From Bacillota bacterium (GTDB lineage: Bacteria > Bacillota > Clostridia > Acetivibrionales > DSM-1351), in NCBI GenBank assembly GCA_023412275.1, contig JAEYNY010000021.1:1-64000 (forward strand): a DNA stretch of 64,000 nucleotides, in the 5' to 3' direction. The notes beneath the pieces were generated by a model. It saw only the letters and a list, made by a program, of their open reading frames with translations, was not told where the DNA came from and did no database searches. This document shows, in pieces, positions 1 through 7,314 of this stretch (positions are counted from its first letter, which is position 1; each line of letters begins with the position of its first letter). The translations under genes were made by a program, and so were the position numbers.

Positions 1-76
1 TACATACTTTACATTTAATACATTTCTTTGGATCTCTACATACCTCATATTGAGGTGTAAAATAATTTATTCCCAT
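1..76 (-). CDS. Glutamate synthase, FMN/Fe-S domain protein (archaeal GltB2 type), N-terminal fragment
   Basis: Only the first 25 codons are inside the window. The ATG is at 76 and overlaps the stop of the upstream amidotransferase gene by one base (TAATG), so translation is probably coupled. The fragment shows Cys13 and then Cys19-x2-Cys22-x2-Cys25, a ferredoxin-like iron-sulfur pattern. Such a motif at the N-terminus, directly after a stand-alone glutamate synthase amidotransferase domain, is typical of the split archaeal/clostridial glutamate synthase, whose second polypeptide binds FMN and makes glutamate from 2-oxoglutarate and ammonia. The family call rests on context plus the cysteine motif. 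Confidence 0.65.
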   Translation of the reverse strand, partial: MGINYFTPQYEVCRDPKKCIKCKVC

Positions 77-1170
77 TAAATTTCACCCCCTGATAACGTT
101 GCAATTACCGGTTCTCCGCCCTTAGGACTCCAGATTCTATCTACCTCCGGATGTATAATCCTAATAGCACTCTCTTCACTGGCTACAAGTACAAGGTCGC
201 CTTTTTCTGCTGCAACCATGGAACGGAGTTTTAATCTGTCGTTCAATGCCATCATTCCGCCTTCATATCCCAATATTATTGAGAACGGACCTGTTATAAG
301 AAGACTTGCATATACATTTCTGATTGCTGTAAATTTCTCTTTCATATCCTGAGGCATTTTGTCTATCTCAGACCAGAAAGGAGCAGCTATTATTGATGCA
401 CAATCTTTCAGGGATATTCCCTGTCTTCTGTTCAGATAATCAAAAATATATGTTATTACTTCTGTATCAGTAAGAAGAGAACATTTATATCCGAACATTT
501 CCATAAATCGTCTGTTGGCATCATATGAGGATATCTCACCATTGTGAACTATAGTATAGTCCAGAAGTGAAAACGGATGGGCTCCTCCCCACCACCCCGG
601 AGTATTTGTAGGGTATCTGCCGTGTGCAGTCCAACAATAACCTTCGTAATCCTCGAGCTTGTAGAACTCTCCAACATCCTCGGGGAAACCTACTGCCTTG
701 AATACTCCCATGTTTTTACCACTGGAAAAGACATATGCTCCGTCAATTCGTGTGTTTATCTTTATGACGCACCTTGCAACATATTCCTTTTCCTCAAGCT
801 GACTTTCCTCAAGCTTTCCGTGAAGAGGTGATACGAAATATCTCCAAATAAGGGGAGCATCAGTTATCCTTGGATGCTTTCTTGTTGGAATTCTGCTTAA
901 ATTAACTACATCAAAATGTTTGTTTATGAATCTTTCGGCATCTTCTCTTGCCTCATTACTGTCAAAGAATACATGAAATGCATAAAGTTCTTTATACTCA
1001 GGGTAAATGCCGTAGCCTGCAAATCCTCCTCCTAAACCATTGGAGCGATCATGCATAACTGATATTGATTTAACTATATCCTGACCTGAGATACGTCTAC
1101 CTTCCCTGCTGAACATTCCTGAAATTGCACAACCAGATGGTATTCTTACCTGACCTTCCTTCAATAACAT
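76..1170 (-). CDS. Glutamate synthase amidotransferase domain protein (GATase class II, archaeal GltB1 type)
   Basis: A 364-residue class II glutamine amidotransferase. The start is the ATG at 1170, preceded by AAGGAAG; a longer reading from 1206 lacks a ribosome binding site. The nucleophile candidate is Cys14 in IPSGCAISG, so a short propeptide must be removed to expose it, as in stand-alone archaeal-type GltB1 proteins. Further Ntn-fold motifs are TAHGRYPTNTPG, HNGEISSYDANR and LTDTEV. It should release ammonia from glutamine for the FMN/Fe-S partner encoded immediately downstream with a one-base overlap. The gene is transcribed away from gatCAB and has its own promoter and an attenuator leader (1263-1315), which points to nitrogen-dependent control. 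Confidence 0.85.
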   Translation of the reverse strand: MLLKEGQVRIPSGCAISGMFSREGRRISGQDIVKSISVMHDRSNGLGGGFAGYGIYPEYKELYAFHVFFDSNEAREDAERFINKHFDVVNLSRIPTRKHPRITDAPLIWRYFVSPLHGKLEESQLEEKEYVARCVIKINTRIDGAYVFSSGKNMGVFKAVGFPEDVGEFYKLEDYEGYCWTAHGRYPTNTPGWWGGAHPFSLLDYTIVHNGEISSYDANRRFMEMFGYKCSLLTDTEVITYIFDYLNRRQGISLKDCASIIAAPFWSEIDKMPQDMKEKFTAIRNVYASLLITGPFSIILGYEGGMMALNDRLKLRSMVAAEKGDLVLVASEESAIRIIHPEVDRIWSPKGGEPVIATLSGGEI

Positions 1171-1262
1171 GTCGTACACTTCCTTTACTAAAAAAATAAA
1201 AATCAAAATAATAAATTTCTATATTTATAAAAATAACAGCCACATATTCGGGTAACAAAAAA

Positions 1263-1315
1263 GCGTACTCATACAAACCCCTGAAATCAGGTTTTTATGA
1301 GAACGCCATTGTTCT
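1263..1315 (-). promoter_or_regulatory. Leader attenuator of the glutamate synthase operon (AATGGC hexaloop hairpin overlapping a terminator)
   Basis: On the minus strand the hairpin AGAAC / loop AATGGC / GTTCT (1315-1300) is followed by a terminator whose 5' arm reuses its GTTCT: GCGT and CTCATA pair with TATGAG and ACGC (1306-1263), then six U (1262-1257). The two folds exclude each other. The loop has A at position 1 and G at position 4, the rule for ANTAR-protein RNA targets. The element lies about 50-60 nt downstream of the promoter and 90 nt upstream of the start codon. The pairing is seen in the sequence; regulation is inferred. Confidence 0.65.
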
Positions 1316-1369
1316 TTGTTTATTAAATTTTTGAATTATGTGACATACCTGCAATTTATCTTCAAGAGT

Positions 1370-1398
1370 ATTTTACTAAGAAAATAATTATACGTCAA
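1370..1398 (-). promoter_or_regulatory. Sigma-A type promoter of the glutamate synthase operon
   Basis: Reading the minus strand, TTGACG (1398-1393) and TAAAAT (1375-1370) are separated by 17 bases. Transcription would start near 1363 and run through the hexaloop/terminator element before the gene. Confidence 0.6.
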
Positions 1399-1542
1399 TA
1401 CCTTTTTTGCAATTTCTAAAATTCAATCCTGCAAAACGGTTTCACATCCAGTTTATTACTAAAACGACCAAACTATAGCCGTGTCACGGAAAGGCAGATA
1501 TTAAGCTTGTTTCTCCAATAAAAATGTTTTCTGGAAAAAGTA

Positions 1543-1571
1543 TTGCATTTTTGCAGGACGTATATTATAAT
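1543..1571 (+). promoter_or_regulatory. Sigma-A type promoter of gatCAB
   Basis: TTGCAT (1543-1548) and a perfect TATAAT (1566-1571) are spaced by 17 bases. The predicted start near 1578 leaves only about 13 nt before the hexaloop hairpin. The rest of the 560-base gap between the glutamate synthase start and gatC holds the two divergent leaders and nothing else recognised. Confidence 0.7.
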
Positions 1572-1590
1572 GGTTGTAAATTAATTAATT

Positions 1591-1653
1591 GCAGCAAAGG
1601 TGCTGTGTCAGCAAACATTTTTAGCGAAATGTTCGTTTGGTACAGTTTTTTTT
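1591..1653 (+). promoter_or_regulatory. gatCAB leader attenuator (AAAGGT hexaloop hairpin overlapping a terminator)
   Basis: GCAGC (1591-1595), loop AAAGGT, then GCTGT (1602-1606) form a short hairpin. Its 3' arm (CTGT, 1603-1606) is also the 5' base of an imperfect terminator ending ACAG at 1645, with an inner perfect stem AACATTT/AAATGTT (1614-1620, 1627-1633) and eight U at 1646-1653. The loop has A1 and G4 like the glutamate synthase and glnN leaders. It is not a T-box: the leader before the terminator is only about 70 nt and no T-box consensus is present. Confidence 0.65.
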
Positions 1654-1730
1654 ATTTATATAGTATATAATTTTCAACTTTTTGCAAAGCTTAAATTTGC
1701 GTTGAAAATTACGAATCAGGGAGGTACCTA

Positions 1731-2024
1731 ATGACTAATACTGAACCTAATGATTACATTAGATATATAGCGGATCTTGCAAAGTTATCTCTTGATGATA
1801 ACGAAATACAATCACTTGCTGAAGATATGCGAGATATTATAGGGTTAATGGATACTATCAAAAATATTGATACAGAACATATAGATGCAACCGAACACAT
1901 ATCCAGAGTGACTAATAATATGAGGGAAGATAATCCCGGGGATTCATTTGAAACAGAAAAAATCCTGTCAAATTCAAAAAAGACCATGGAAAATTGTTTT
2001 GCTATTCCTAAGATGATTGAATAA
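1731..2024 (+). CDS. gatC: Glutamyl/aspartyl-tRNA amidotransferase subunit C
   Basis: A 97-residue protein of normal GatC length, starting at an ATG after GGGAGGT. The N-terminal helical part (DYIRYIADLAKLSLDDNE) and the central segment (MDTIKNIDTEHIDATEHI) match the GatC pattern of a clamp that stabilises GatA-GatB. It heads the gatC-gatA-gatB operon, which converts Glu-tRNA(Gln), and possibly Asp-tRNA(Asn), to the correctly amidated tRNA using glutamine. The stop lies 10 bases before the gatA start. The family is short and poorly conserved, but the operon context makes the call secure. Confidence 0.93.
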   Translation: MTNTEPNDYIRYIADLAKLSLDDNEIQSLAEDMRDIIGLMDTIKNIDTEHIDATEHISRVTNNMREDNPGDSFETEKILSNSKKTMENCFAIPKMIE

Positions 2025-2034
2025 GGAGGTCCTC

Positions 2035-3495
2035 ATGGATATAACCAGGTTAACTATTAAAGAGGCCCGAGGGCTTCTTGATAATAAAGAAATAAGTACT
2101 GTTGAGCTCACACGTATGTATTTGGACAGAGTTAAATCACTTGACGGAAAAGTTGAGTCCTATCTTTCAGTTACTGAGGATATGGCATTGGAGCATGCCC
2201 AACAGGCACAGAATATTATAGATAGCGGTAAATCATCCTTGCTTACAGGTATTCCACTTAGCATAAAAGATAACATATGTATTGAAGGAACGAAAACTAC
2301 ATGTGCCTCAAAAATGCTTGAGGACTTTGTTTCACCATATACAGCAACAGCAGTAAACAAGCTGCTGGCAGATAATGCAGTTATTCTTGGTAAAACAAAT
2401 CTGGATGAATTTGCCATGGGAGGCTCTACTGAGAATTCTGCATTTAGGACAACAAAAAATCCTTTTGACTTAACAAGGGTTCCCGGTGGTTCGTCAGGCG
2501 GTTCCGCGGCTTGTGTGTCTGCTTCTTTAGCCCTTGGTTCTCTTGGTTCTGATACAGGCGGATCAGTGAGGCAGCCTGCCTCCTTCTGTGGTGTTGTTGG
2601 TATGAAACCTACTTATGGACTGGTTTCAAGATATGGTCTGGTTGCTTTTGCATCCTCCTTTGACCAGATTGGCCCCATAGCTAAAACAGTTGAGGATTGC
2701 GCAATAATTCTGGACAGTATCTGCGGAAACGATCCCAAAGATGCTACTTCATTAAAATATGAAAACGATTCCAGCTACAGTTCCTCTGTTTCAGGTGATA
2801 TAAAGGGCTTTAAAATTGGCTTGCCCAAGGAATACCTGACAGAAGGCCTAAATGCTGAAGTAAAAGAGTCATTATATAAATCCATTGACAAATTGGAGAG
2901 TATGGGGGCAAAAATAGAAGAGTTCTCAATGCCGGTATTGAAACATGCCGTGCCTGCCTACTATCTCATGTCCTCTGCAGAGGCAAGTTCCAATCTGTCC
3001 AGATATGACGGTGTAAAATATGGATATAGGGCCGAGAACTGCAAAACCTTTAACGAACTAATCGGCAAATCAAGAGCTGAAGGCTTTGGAAAAGAAGTTA
3101 AGAGAAGAATTCTTCTTGGAACCTATGCTCTTGCATCAGGTTACTACGATGCTTATTATAAAAAAGCCCTCAAGCTTAGAACATTAATAAGTAATGGCTT
3201 TAATGAGGCTTTTTCAAAATATGATGTGGTTCTGCACCCTACTGCTCCTGAAACTGCATTCAAAATAGGGCAAAATACTAATAATCCCCTTACAATGTAT
3301 CTTGCAGATATTTACACTGTTGCTGTAAATATAGCCGGACTTCCTTCTATATCAGTCCCATGCGGCTACGATTCAGCCGGACTTCCTATAGGTCTTTCCT
3401 TTACAGGTAAGCCATTGGGAGAAAAAGAGATATTCAGGGCTGCTGCGAATTTTGAGGCTGAGTTTGCCGATAAGTTCAGAGTTCCCGCTATATAG
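2035..3495 (+). CDS. gatA: Glutamyl/aspartyl-tRNA amidotransferase subunit A (amidase)
   Basis: A 486-residue amidase-signature protein. The start is the ATG at 2035 with AAGGAGGT at 2023-2030; a TTG six codons upstream lies on the RBS itself and is rejected. The catalytic triad is visible: Lys78 in LSIKDN, Ser153 in PGGSSGGS, and nucleophile Ser177 in SDTGGSVRQ. GatA hydrolyses glutamine and passes ammonia to GatB, where the misacylated tRNA is transamidated. It sits between gatC and gatB, 18 bases before gatB. Length and motifs are fully typical, with no sign of damage. Confidence 0.97.
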   Translation: MDITRLTIKEARGLLDNKEISTVELTRMYLDRVKSLDGKVESYLSVTEDMALEHAQQAQNIIDSGKSSLLTGIPLSIKDNICIEGTKTTCASKMLEDFVSPYTATAVNKLLADNAVILGKTNLDEFAMGGSTENSAFRTTKNPFDLTRVPGGSSGGSAACVSASLALGSLGSDTGGSVRQPASFCGVVGMKPTYGLVSRYGLVAFASSFDQIGPIAKTVEDCAIILDSICGNDPKDATSLKYENDSSYSSSVSGDIKGFKIGLPKEYLTEGLNAEVKESLYKSIDKLESMGAKIEEFSMPVLKHAVPAYYLMSSAEASSNLSRYDGVKYGYRAENCKTFNELIGKSRAEGFGKEVKRRILLGTYALASGYYDAYYKKALKLRTLISNGFNEAFSKYDVVLHPTAPETAFKIGQNTNNPLTMYLADIYTVAVNIAGLPSISVPCGYDSAGLPIGLSFTGKPLGEKEIFRAAANFEAEFADKFRVPAI

Positions 3496-3513
3496 CAAGA
3501 AAGGAGCATAACG

Positions 3514-4953
3514 ATGAAATATATCCCTACTATAGGCTTGGAAATACATTCGGAGTTATCAACAAAATCAAAAATTTTCTGCGATTGTCCCGTAAGTTTC
3601 GGTGGTGAGCCAAACACAAGGTGTTGCCCCGTTTGTACAGGAATGCCCGGAACTCTGCCGGTTCTCAACAAACAAGCAGTTGAATATACTGTAATGGCAG
3701 GCTTGGCCTTAAACTGCAAGATAAATGAATTTTCGAAAATGGACAGAAAAAATTACTTTTACCCGGATTTACCCAAGGCTTATCAGATATCGCAATTTGA
3801 TCTTCCCATCTGCAAAGATGGTGGATTAACTATAAATACACCTGATGGAGAAAAATTCATCAGAATTGAAAGAATACATTTGGAGGAAGACGCCGGAAAG
3901 CTTCTTCATGACAGCTATGACAGATACAGTCTTGCGGATTATAACCGCTGCGGAGTTCCTCTTATAGAAATTGTAACAAAACCTGATTTGTCCTCCGCAG
4001 AGGAAGCGAGAGAATTTGTTGAAAAGGTTCGTTTGATGCTCCTCTACTCCGGCGTTTCAGACTGCCGTATGGAGGAAGGCTCTTTGAGAGCCGATGTTAA
4101 TGTGTCTATCAGACCGGTTGGTACTGATGAACTTGGCACAAGAACAGAAATGAAAAATATCAACTCCATAAAGGCTATTGCAAGAGCTATTGATTATGAA
4201 ATTGAAAGACAGATAGAGCTCCTGGATGAAGGTAAAAAAATAATTCAGGAAACAAGACGTTGGGATGACAGCAAAGGAGAAAGTAAGTCCCTTAGAAGCA
4301 AGGAAAATGCCCATGACTACAGATATTTTCCTGAACCGGATATTGTACCTGTCACCTTTACAGGGGAAGATATTGAGAAGCTGAGAAAGTCTCTTCCGGA
4401 ACTTCCGAACAAGAGATTTGAAAGATATACTAAAGCATATGGAATTAATGAGGCTGATGCCAACTTGCTGCTGACTTCCGTAAGCCTTTCTGATTTCTTT
4501 GAAGCTACTGCTGCTGAATCAGGTAATCCTAAAACAGCCGCTAATTTTATAGTAGTTGAAGTATTGAGAAGGCTCAATGACAGTTGTATAACTCCTGAGG
4601 ATATTCCATTTGAAGGAAAACTGTTAGGTAGACTTATAAAGATGATGGACAGTGATGAGATTACCTCAAACAACGCCAAAAAGGTTTTGGCGGAAATGTT
4701 TGAAACCGGAAAAGAGCCTGAAGCTATTATAGCAGAAAAGGGCTACAAGGTAATAAATGATACTGCTGAAGTAGAAAACATGGTTAAAGAAATAATATCA
4801 AATAACGAAAAAGCTGTTGCAGAGTATCTTGGAGGTAAGGAAAAGGCTTTTGGGTTTTTGATGGGGCAATGTTCAAGAGCATTAGCCGGGAGAGGCAATC
4901 CTAAAGTAGTTCAGGAAATATTGAGAAGTGAGCTTAACAAGCTTAAAAGCTAA
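3514..4953 (+). CDS. gatB: Glutamyl/aspartyl-tRNA amidotransferase subunit B
   Basis: A 479-residue GatB of full length. The N-terminus (IPTIGLEIHSEL) and the cysteine pairs (FCDC at about residues 23-25, CCPVC at about 38-42) belong to the kinase-like core, with the zinc-type cysteines usual in many bacterial GatBs. The motif KNINSIKAIARAIDYEIERQ and the C-terminal YqeY/tail domain that contacts the tRNA are present. GatB phosphorylates the Glu or Asp on the mischarged tRNA and transamidates it. It is the last gene of gatCAB; the glnN promoter overlaps its last codons. Confidence 0.97.
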   Translation: MKYIPTIGLEIHSELSTKSKIFCDCPVSFGGEPNTRCCPVCTGMPGTLPVLNKQAVEYTVMAGLALNCKINEFSKMDRKNYFYPDLPKAYQISQFDLPICKDGGLTINTPDGEKFIRIERIHLEEDAGKLLHDSYDRYSLADYNRCGVPLIEIVTKPDLSSAEEAREFVEKVRLMLLYSGVSDCRMEEGSLRADVNVSIRPVGTDELGTRTEMKNINSIKAIARAIDYEIERQIELLDEGKKIIQETRRWDDSKGESKSLRSKENAHDYRYFPEPDIVPVTFTGEDIEKLRKSLPELPNKRFERYTKAYGINEADANLLLTSVSLSDFFEATAAESGNPKTAANFIVVEVLRRLNDSCITPEDIPFEGKLLGRLIKMMDSDEITSNNAKKVLAEMFETGKEPEAIIAEKGYKVINDTAEVENMVKEIISNNEKAVAEYLGGKEKAFGFLMGQCSRALAGRGNPKVVQEILRSELNKLKS

Positions 4954-4963
4954 TAAATATACA
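4934..4963 (+). promoter_or_regulatory. Promoter of glnN at the 3' end of gatB
   Basis: TTAACA (4934-4939) and TATACA (4958-4963) with an 18-base spacer overlap the gatB stop codon. The predicted start near 4970 is about 11 nt before the AAAGGC hexaloop hairpin. Confidence 0.5.
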
Positions 4964-4980
4964 AAAACTTAATAGATTTT

Positions 4981-5040
4981 GTGAAACAAAGGCGTTTCAC
5001 TTCCTTAAAAAATTTTTTAAGGGGTGGAATGTCTTTTTTT
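4981..5040 (+). promoter_or_regulatory. glnN leader attenuator (AAAGGC hexaloop hairpin overlapping a terminator)
   Basis: GTGAAAC (4981-4987), loop AAAGGC, GTTTCAC (4994-5000) make a perfect 7-bp hairpin. GTTTCAC is reused as the start of a long terminator stem, 4994-5030, closing on GTGGAAT (5024-5030) through CCTTAAA/TTTAAGG, followed by GTC and seven U (5034-5040). The two structures cannot coexist. A1 and G4 in the loop fit an ANTAR-type target. This is the cleanest member of the family in the window. Confidence 0.75.
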
Positions 5041-5092
5041 ATATATTATATTGACAATTAATTAAATTTAAATTATTCAAGGAGGGGTTAAC

Positions 5093-7189
5093 TTGGATTT
5101 TCGTGTTACAGAAATTTATGGGAGTAACGTATTTAATGATGCAACTATGCGTGAGCGTCTTCCAAAAACTACTTATAAGTCTTTAAAAAAGACTATTGAT
5201 GAAGGTTTAGCACTTGATGTATCAGTGGCTGACGTTGTTGCAAGTGCAATGAAGGATTGGGCTATGGAAAAAGGTGCAACACATTTCACTCACTGGTTCC
5301 AGCCAATGACAGGTATCACAGCTGAAAAGCATGACTCTTTTATTTCGCCTACAGACGACGGAAGAGTTATTATGGAATTTACCGGCAAGGATCTTGTAAA
5401 GGGTGAGCCTGATGCATCTTCCTTCCCTTCCGGCGGACTCAGAGCAACTTTTGAGGCCAGAGGATATACTGCTTGGGACTGTACTTCACCAGCTTTTGTT
5501 AAAGATGGTACTCTTTATATCCCAACAGCTTTCTGTTCTTATACCGGAGAAGTTTTAGACAAAAAAACTCCCTTACTCCGTTCAATGGAAGCTCTTAACA
5601 AACAAGCCCTCAGAATTTTGAAATTATTCGGAAACACCACTGCAACAAGGGTTACAACTACTGTAGGCCCTGAGCAGGAATACTTCCTTATTGACAGAGA
5701 TTTGTATAAAAAGAGAAAAGACTTGATTTTCACAGGAAGAACTCTTTTCGGTAATAGGCCTCCAAAGGGACAGGAACTTGAAGACCATTACTTTGGAAAC
5801 ATCAAGGAAAGAGTCTCCAATTACATGAAGGATCTTGATAAAGAGCTGTGGGAACTGGGAATTGCAGCTAAAACAAAGCATAATGAAGTTGCCCCTGCAC
5901 AGCACGAATTGGCTCCTATATTCACAACTTCAAACATAGCAACCGACCATAATCAGCTAACTATGGAACTCATGCAGAAAATAGCACTCAGACACAATCT
6001 TGTATGTCTGCTCCATGAAAAACCATTTGCAGGTGTAAATGGCTCAGGTAAGCATAACAACTGGTCAATGTCAACAAATGACGGTCAGAACCTGTTGGAA
6101 CCAGGATCAACTCCACATGAAAACGTTCAGTTCCTTGTTTTCCTGTGTGCAGTTATTAAAGCTGTTGACGAATATCAGGATTTGATGCGTCTTTCAGTAG
6201 CATCTGCCGGAAACGACCACAGACTAGGTGCAAATGAAGCTCCTCCTGCTATAGTATCAATGTTCCTTGGAGATCAATTAACAGACATCCTCACTCAGCT
6301 TGAAAACGGAAAAGCTAAGGGTAAGGCATACAACTCCATTCTTGAAACCGGCGTTGCAAGCTTGCCAAAGCTTCCTAAAGATACAACTGACCGTAACAGA
6401 ACATCACCATTTGCATTTACAGGTAATAAATTTGAATTCAGAATGCTTGGATCTTCAGCTTCTATTGCAGGACCGAACTTTGTACTAAATACAATAGTTG
6501 CTGAAGTCCTTCAAAAGTTTGCTGACACACTGGAGGGACAAAGCGACCTTTCAAGTGCAGTTACAGATTTGATATCTGAAACTATCAAAGAGCACAAGCG
6601 TATAATATTCAACGGCAACAACTATACCGATGAATGGGTTGCAGAAGCAGAAAGCAGAGGATTGCTCAATCTCAAGTCAACTGTTGAATGTATACCTACA
6701 TTTATAAAAGATAAAAACGTTGCAGTATTTGTTAAGCATGGAGTTCTGAGTAATTCAGAAATTGAATCCAGATATGAAATATTGCTTGAAAACTATGTTA
6801 AAACAATTAATATTGAAGCTTTGACTATGATATCAATGGCTAAAACAGAGCTTATTCCTGCAGCATTTAAGTTCAGCAAGGATTTGTCCGATACAATAAA
6901 TTCTGTAAAAGCAACCGGAATGTCTGTTGAAGTATCAGCACAGTCCTCTGTTCTTAAAGAGTTGTCACCAGTATTGAGCTCCTTCTCTTCAAATATAAAC
7001 GCGTTGAAGAAAGCTGTAGAAAAAGCAAGTGCTGAAGACACAAGTGCATTAAAACAGGCAGAAGCATTCAGTAAAATTGTAGTACCTGCTATGGAAGCAT
7101 TGAGAGCTGATGCAGATAAGTTGGAAACAATTATTCCAAAGGATCTGTATCCATTCCCTTGTTATGCTGACTTACTTTTCAATGTATAG
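5093..7189 (+). CDS. glnN: Glutamine synthetase type III
   Basis: A 698-residue GS III, the usual length of this family and far longer than GS I. The start is a TTG at 5093 behind GGAGGGG (5082-5088); the N-terminus EIYGSNVFNDATMRERLPK matches GS III, so an internal Met would cut conserved sequence. Diagnostic GS III stretches include HWFQPMTG, GPEQEYFLID, APAQHELAPIF, NGSGKHNNWSM and RLGANEAPPA. It makes glutamine from glutamate, ATP and ammonia, supplying both the glutamate synthase and GatCAB next door. The leader carries an attenuator and the gene ends in a strong terminator (7221-7271). Confidence 0.97.
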   Translation: MDFRVTEIYGSNVFNDATMRERLPKTTYKSLKKTIDEGLALDVSVADVVASAMKDWAMEKGATHFTHWFQPMTGITAEKHDSFISPTDDGRVIMEFTGKDLVKGEPDASSFPSGGLRATFEARGYTAWDCTSPAFVKDGTLYIPTAFCSYTGEVLDKKTPLLRSMEALNKQALRILKLFGNTTATRVTTTVGPEQEYFLIDRDLYKKRKDLIFTGRTLFGNRPPKGQELEDHYFGNIKERVSNYMKDLDKELWELGIAAKTKHNEVAPAQHELAPIFTTSNIATDHNQLTMELMQKIALRHNLVCLLHEKPFAGVNGSGKHNNWSMSTNDGQNLLEPGSTPHENVQFLVFLCAVIKAVDEYQDLMRLSVASAGNDHRLGANEAPPAIVSMFLGDQLTDILTQLENGKAKGKAYNSILETGVASLPKLPKDTTDRNRTSPFAFTGNKFEFRMLGSSASIAGPNFVLNTIVAEVLQKFADTLEGQSDLSSAVTDLISETIKEHKRIIFNGNNYTDEWVAEAESRGLLNLKSTVECIPTFIKDKNVAVFVKHGVLSNSEIESRYEILLENYVKTINIEALTMISMAKTELIPAAFKFSKDLSDTINSVKATGMSVEVSAQSSVLKELSPVLSSFSSNINALKKAVEKASAEDTSALKQAEAFSKIVVPAMEALRADADKLETIIPKDLYPFPCYADLLFNV

Positions 7190-7220
7190 AATATAAAGAT
7201 AAAATATAATTGTATCTGAC

Positions 7221-7271
7221 ACAAAAGGGACAATATGTACCAAACTACTACTGTCCCTTTTGTCGTTTTTT
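7221..7271 (+). terminator. Intrinsic terminator of glnN
   Basis: A perfect 12-bp stem, ACAAAAGGGACA (7221-7232) with TGTCCCTTTTGT (7252-7263), is followed by CG and six T at 7266-7271. Confidence 0.85.
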
Positions 7272-7314
7272 AACATGATAGTATTAATAATTTAACGAAA
7301 CGGAGAGAAGTTTA

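Noticed and set aside
1578..1660. T-box leader for gatCAB
   Set aside because: The leader ahead of the terminator is only about 70 nt, has no specifier-loop structure, and the TGGTAC-like stretch at 1638 lacks the rest of the T-box consensus.
5051..5079. TTGACA followed 17 bases later by TATTCA as a second glnN promoter
   Set aside because: Transcription would start on the ribosome binding site, leaving no leader, and the -10 match is poor. The promoter upstream of the attenuator is better.
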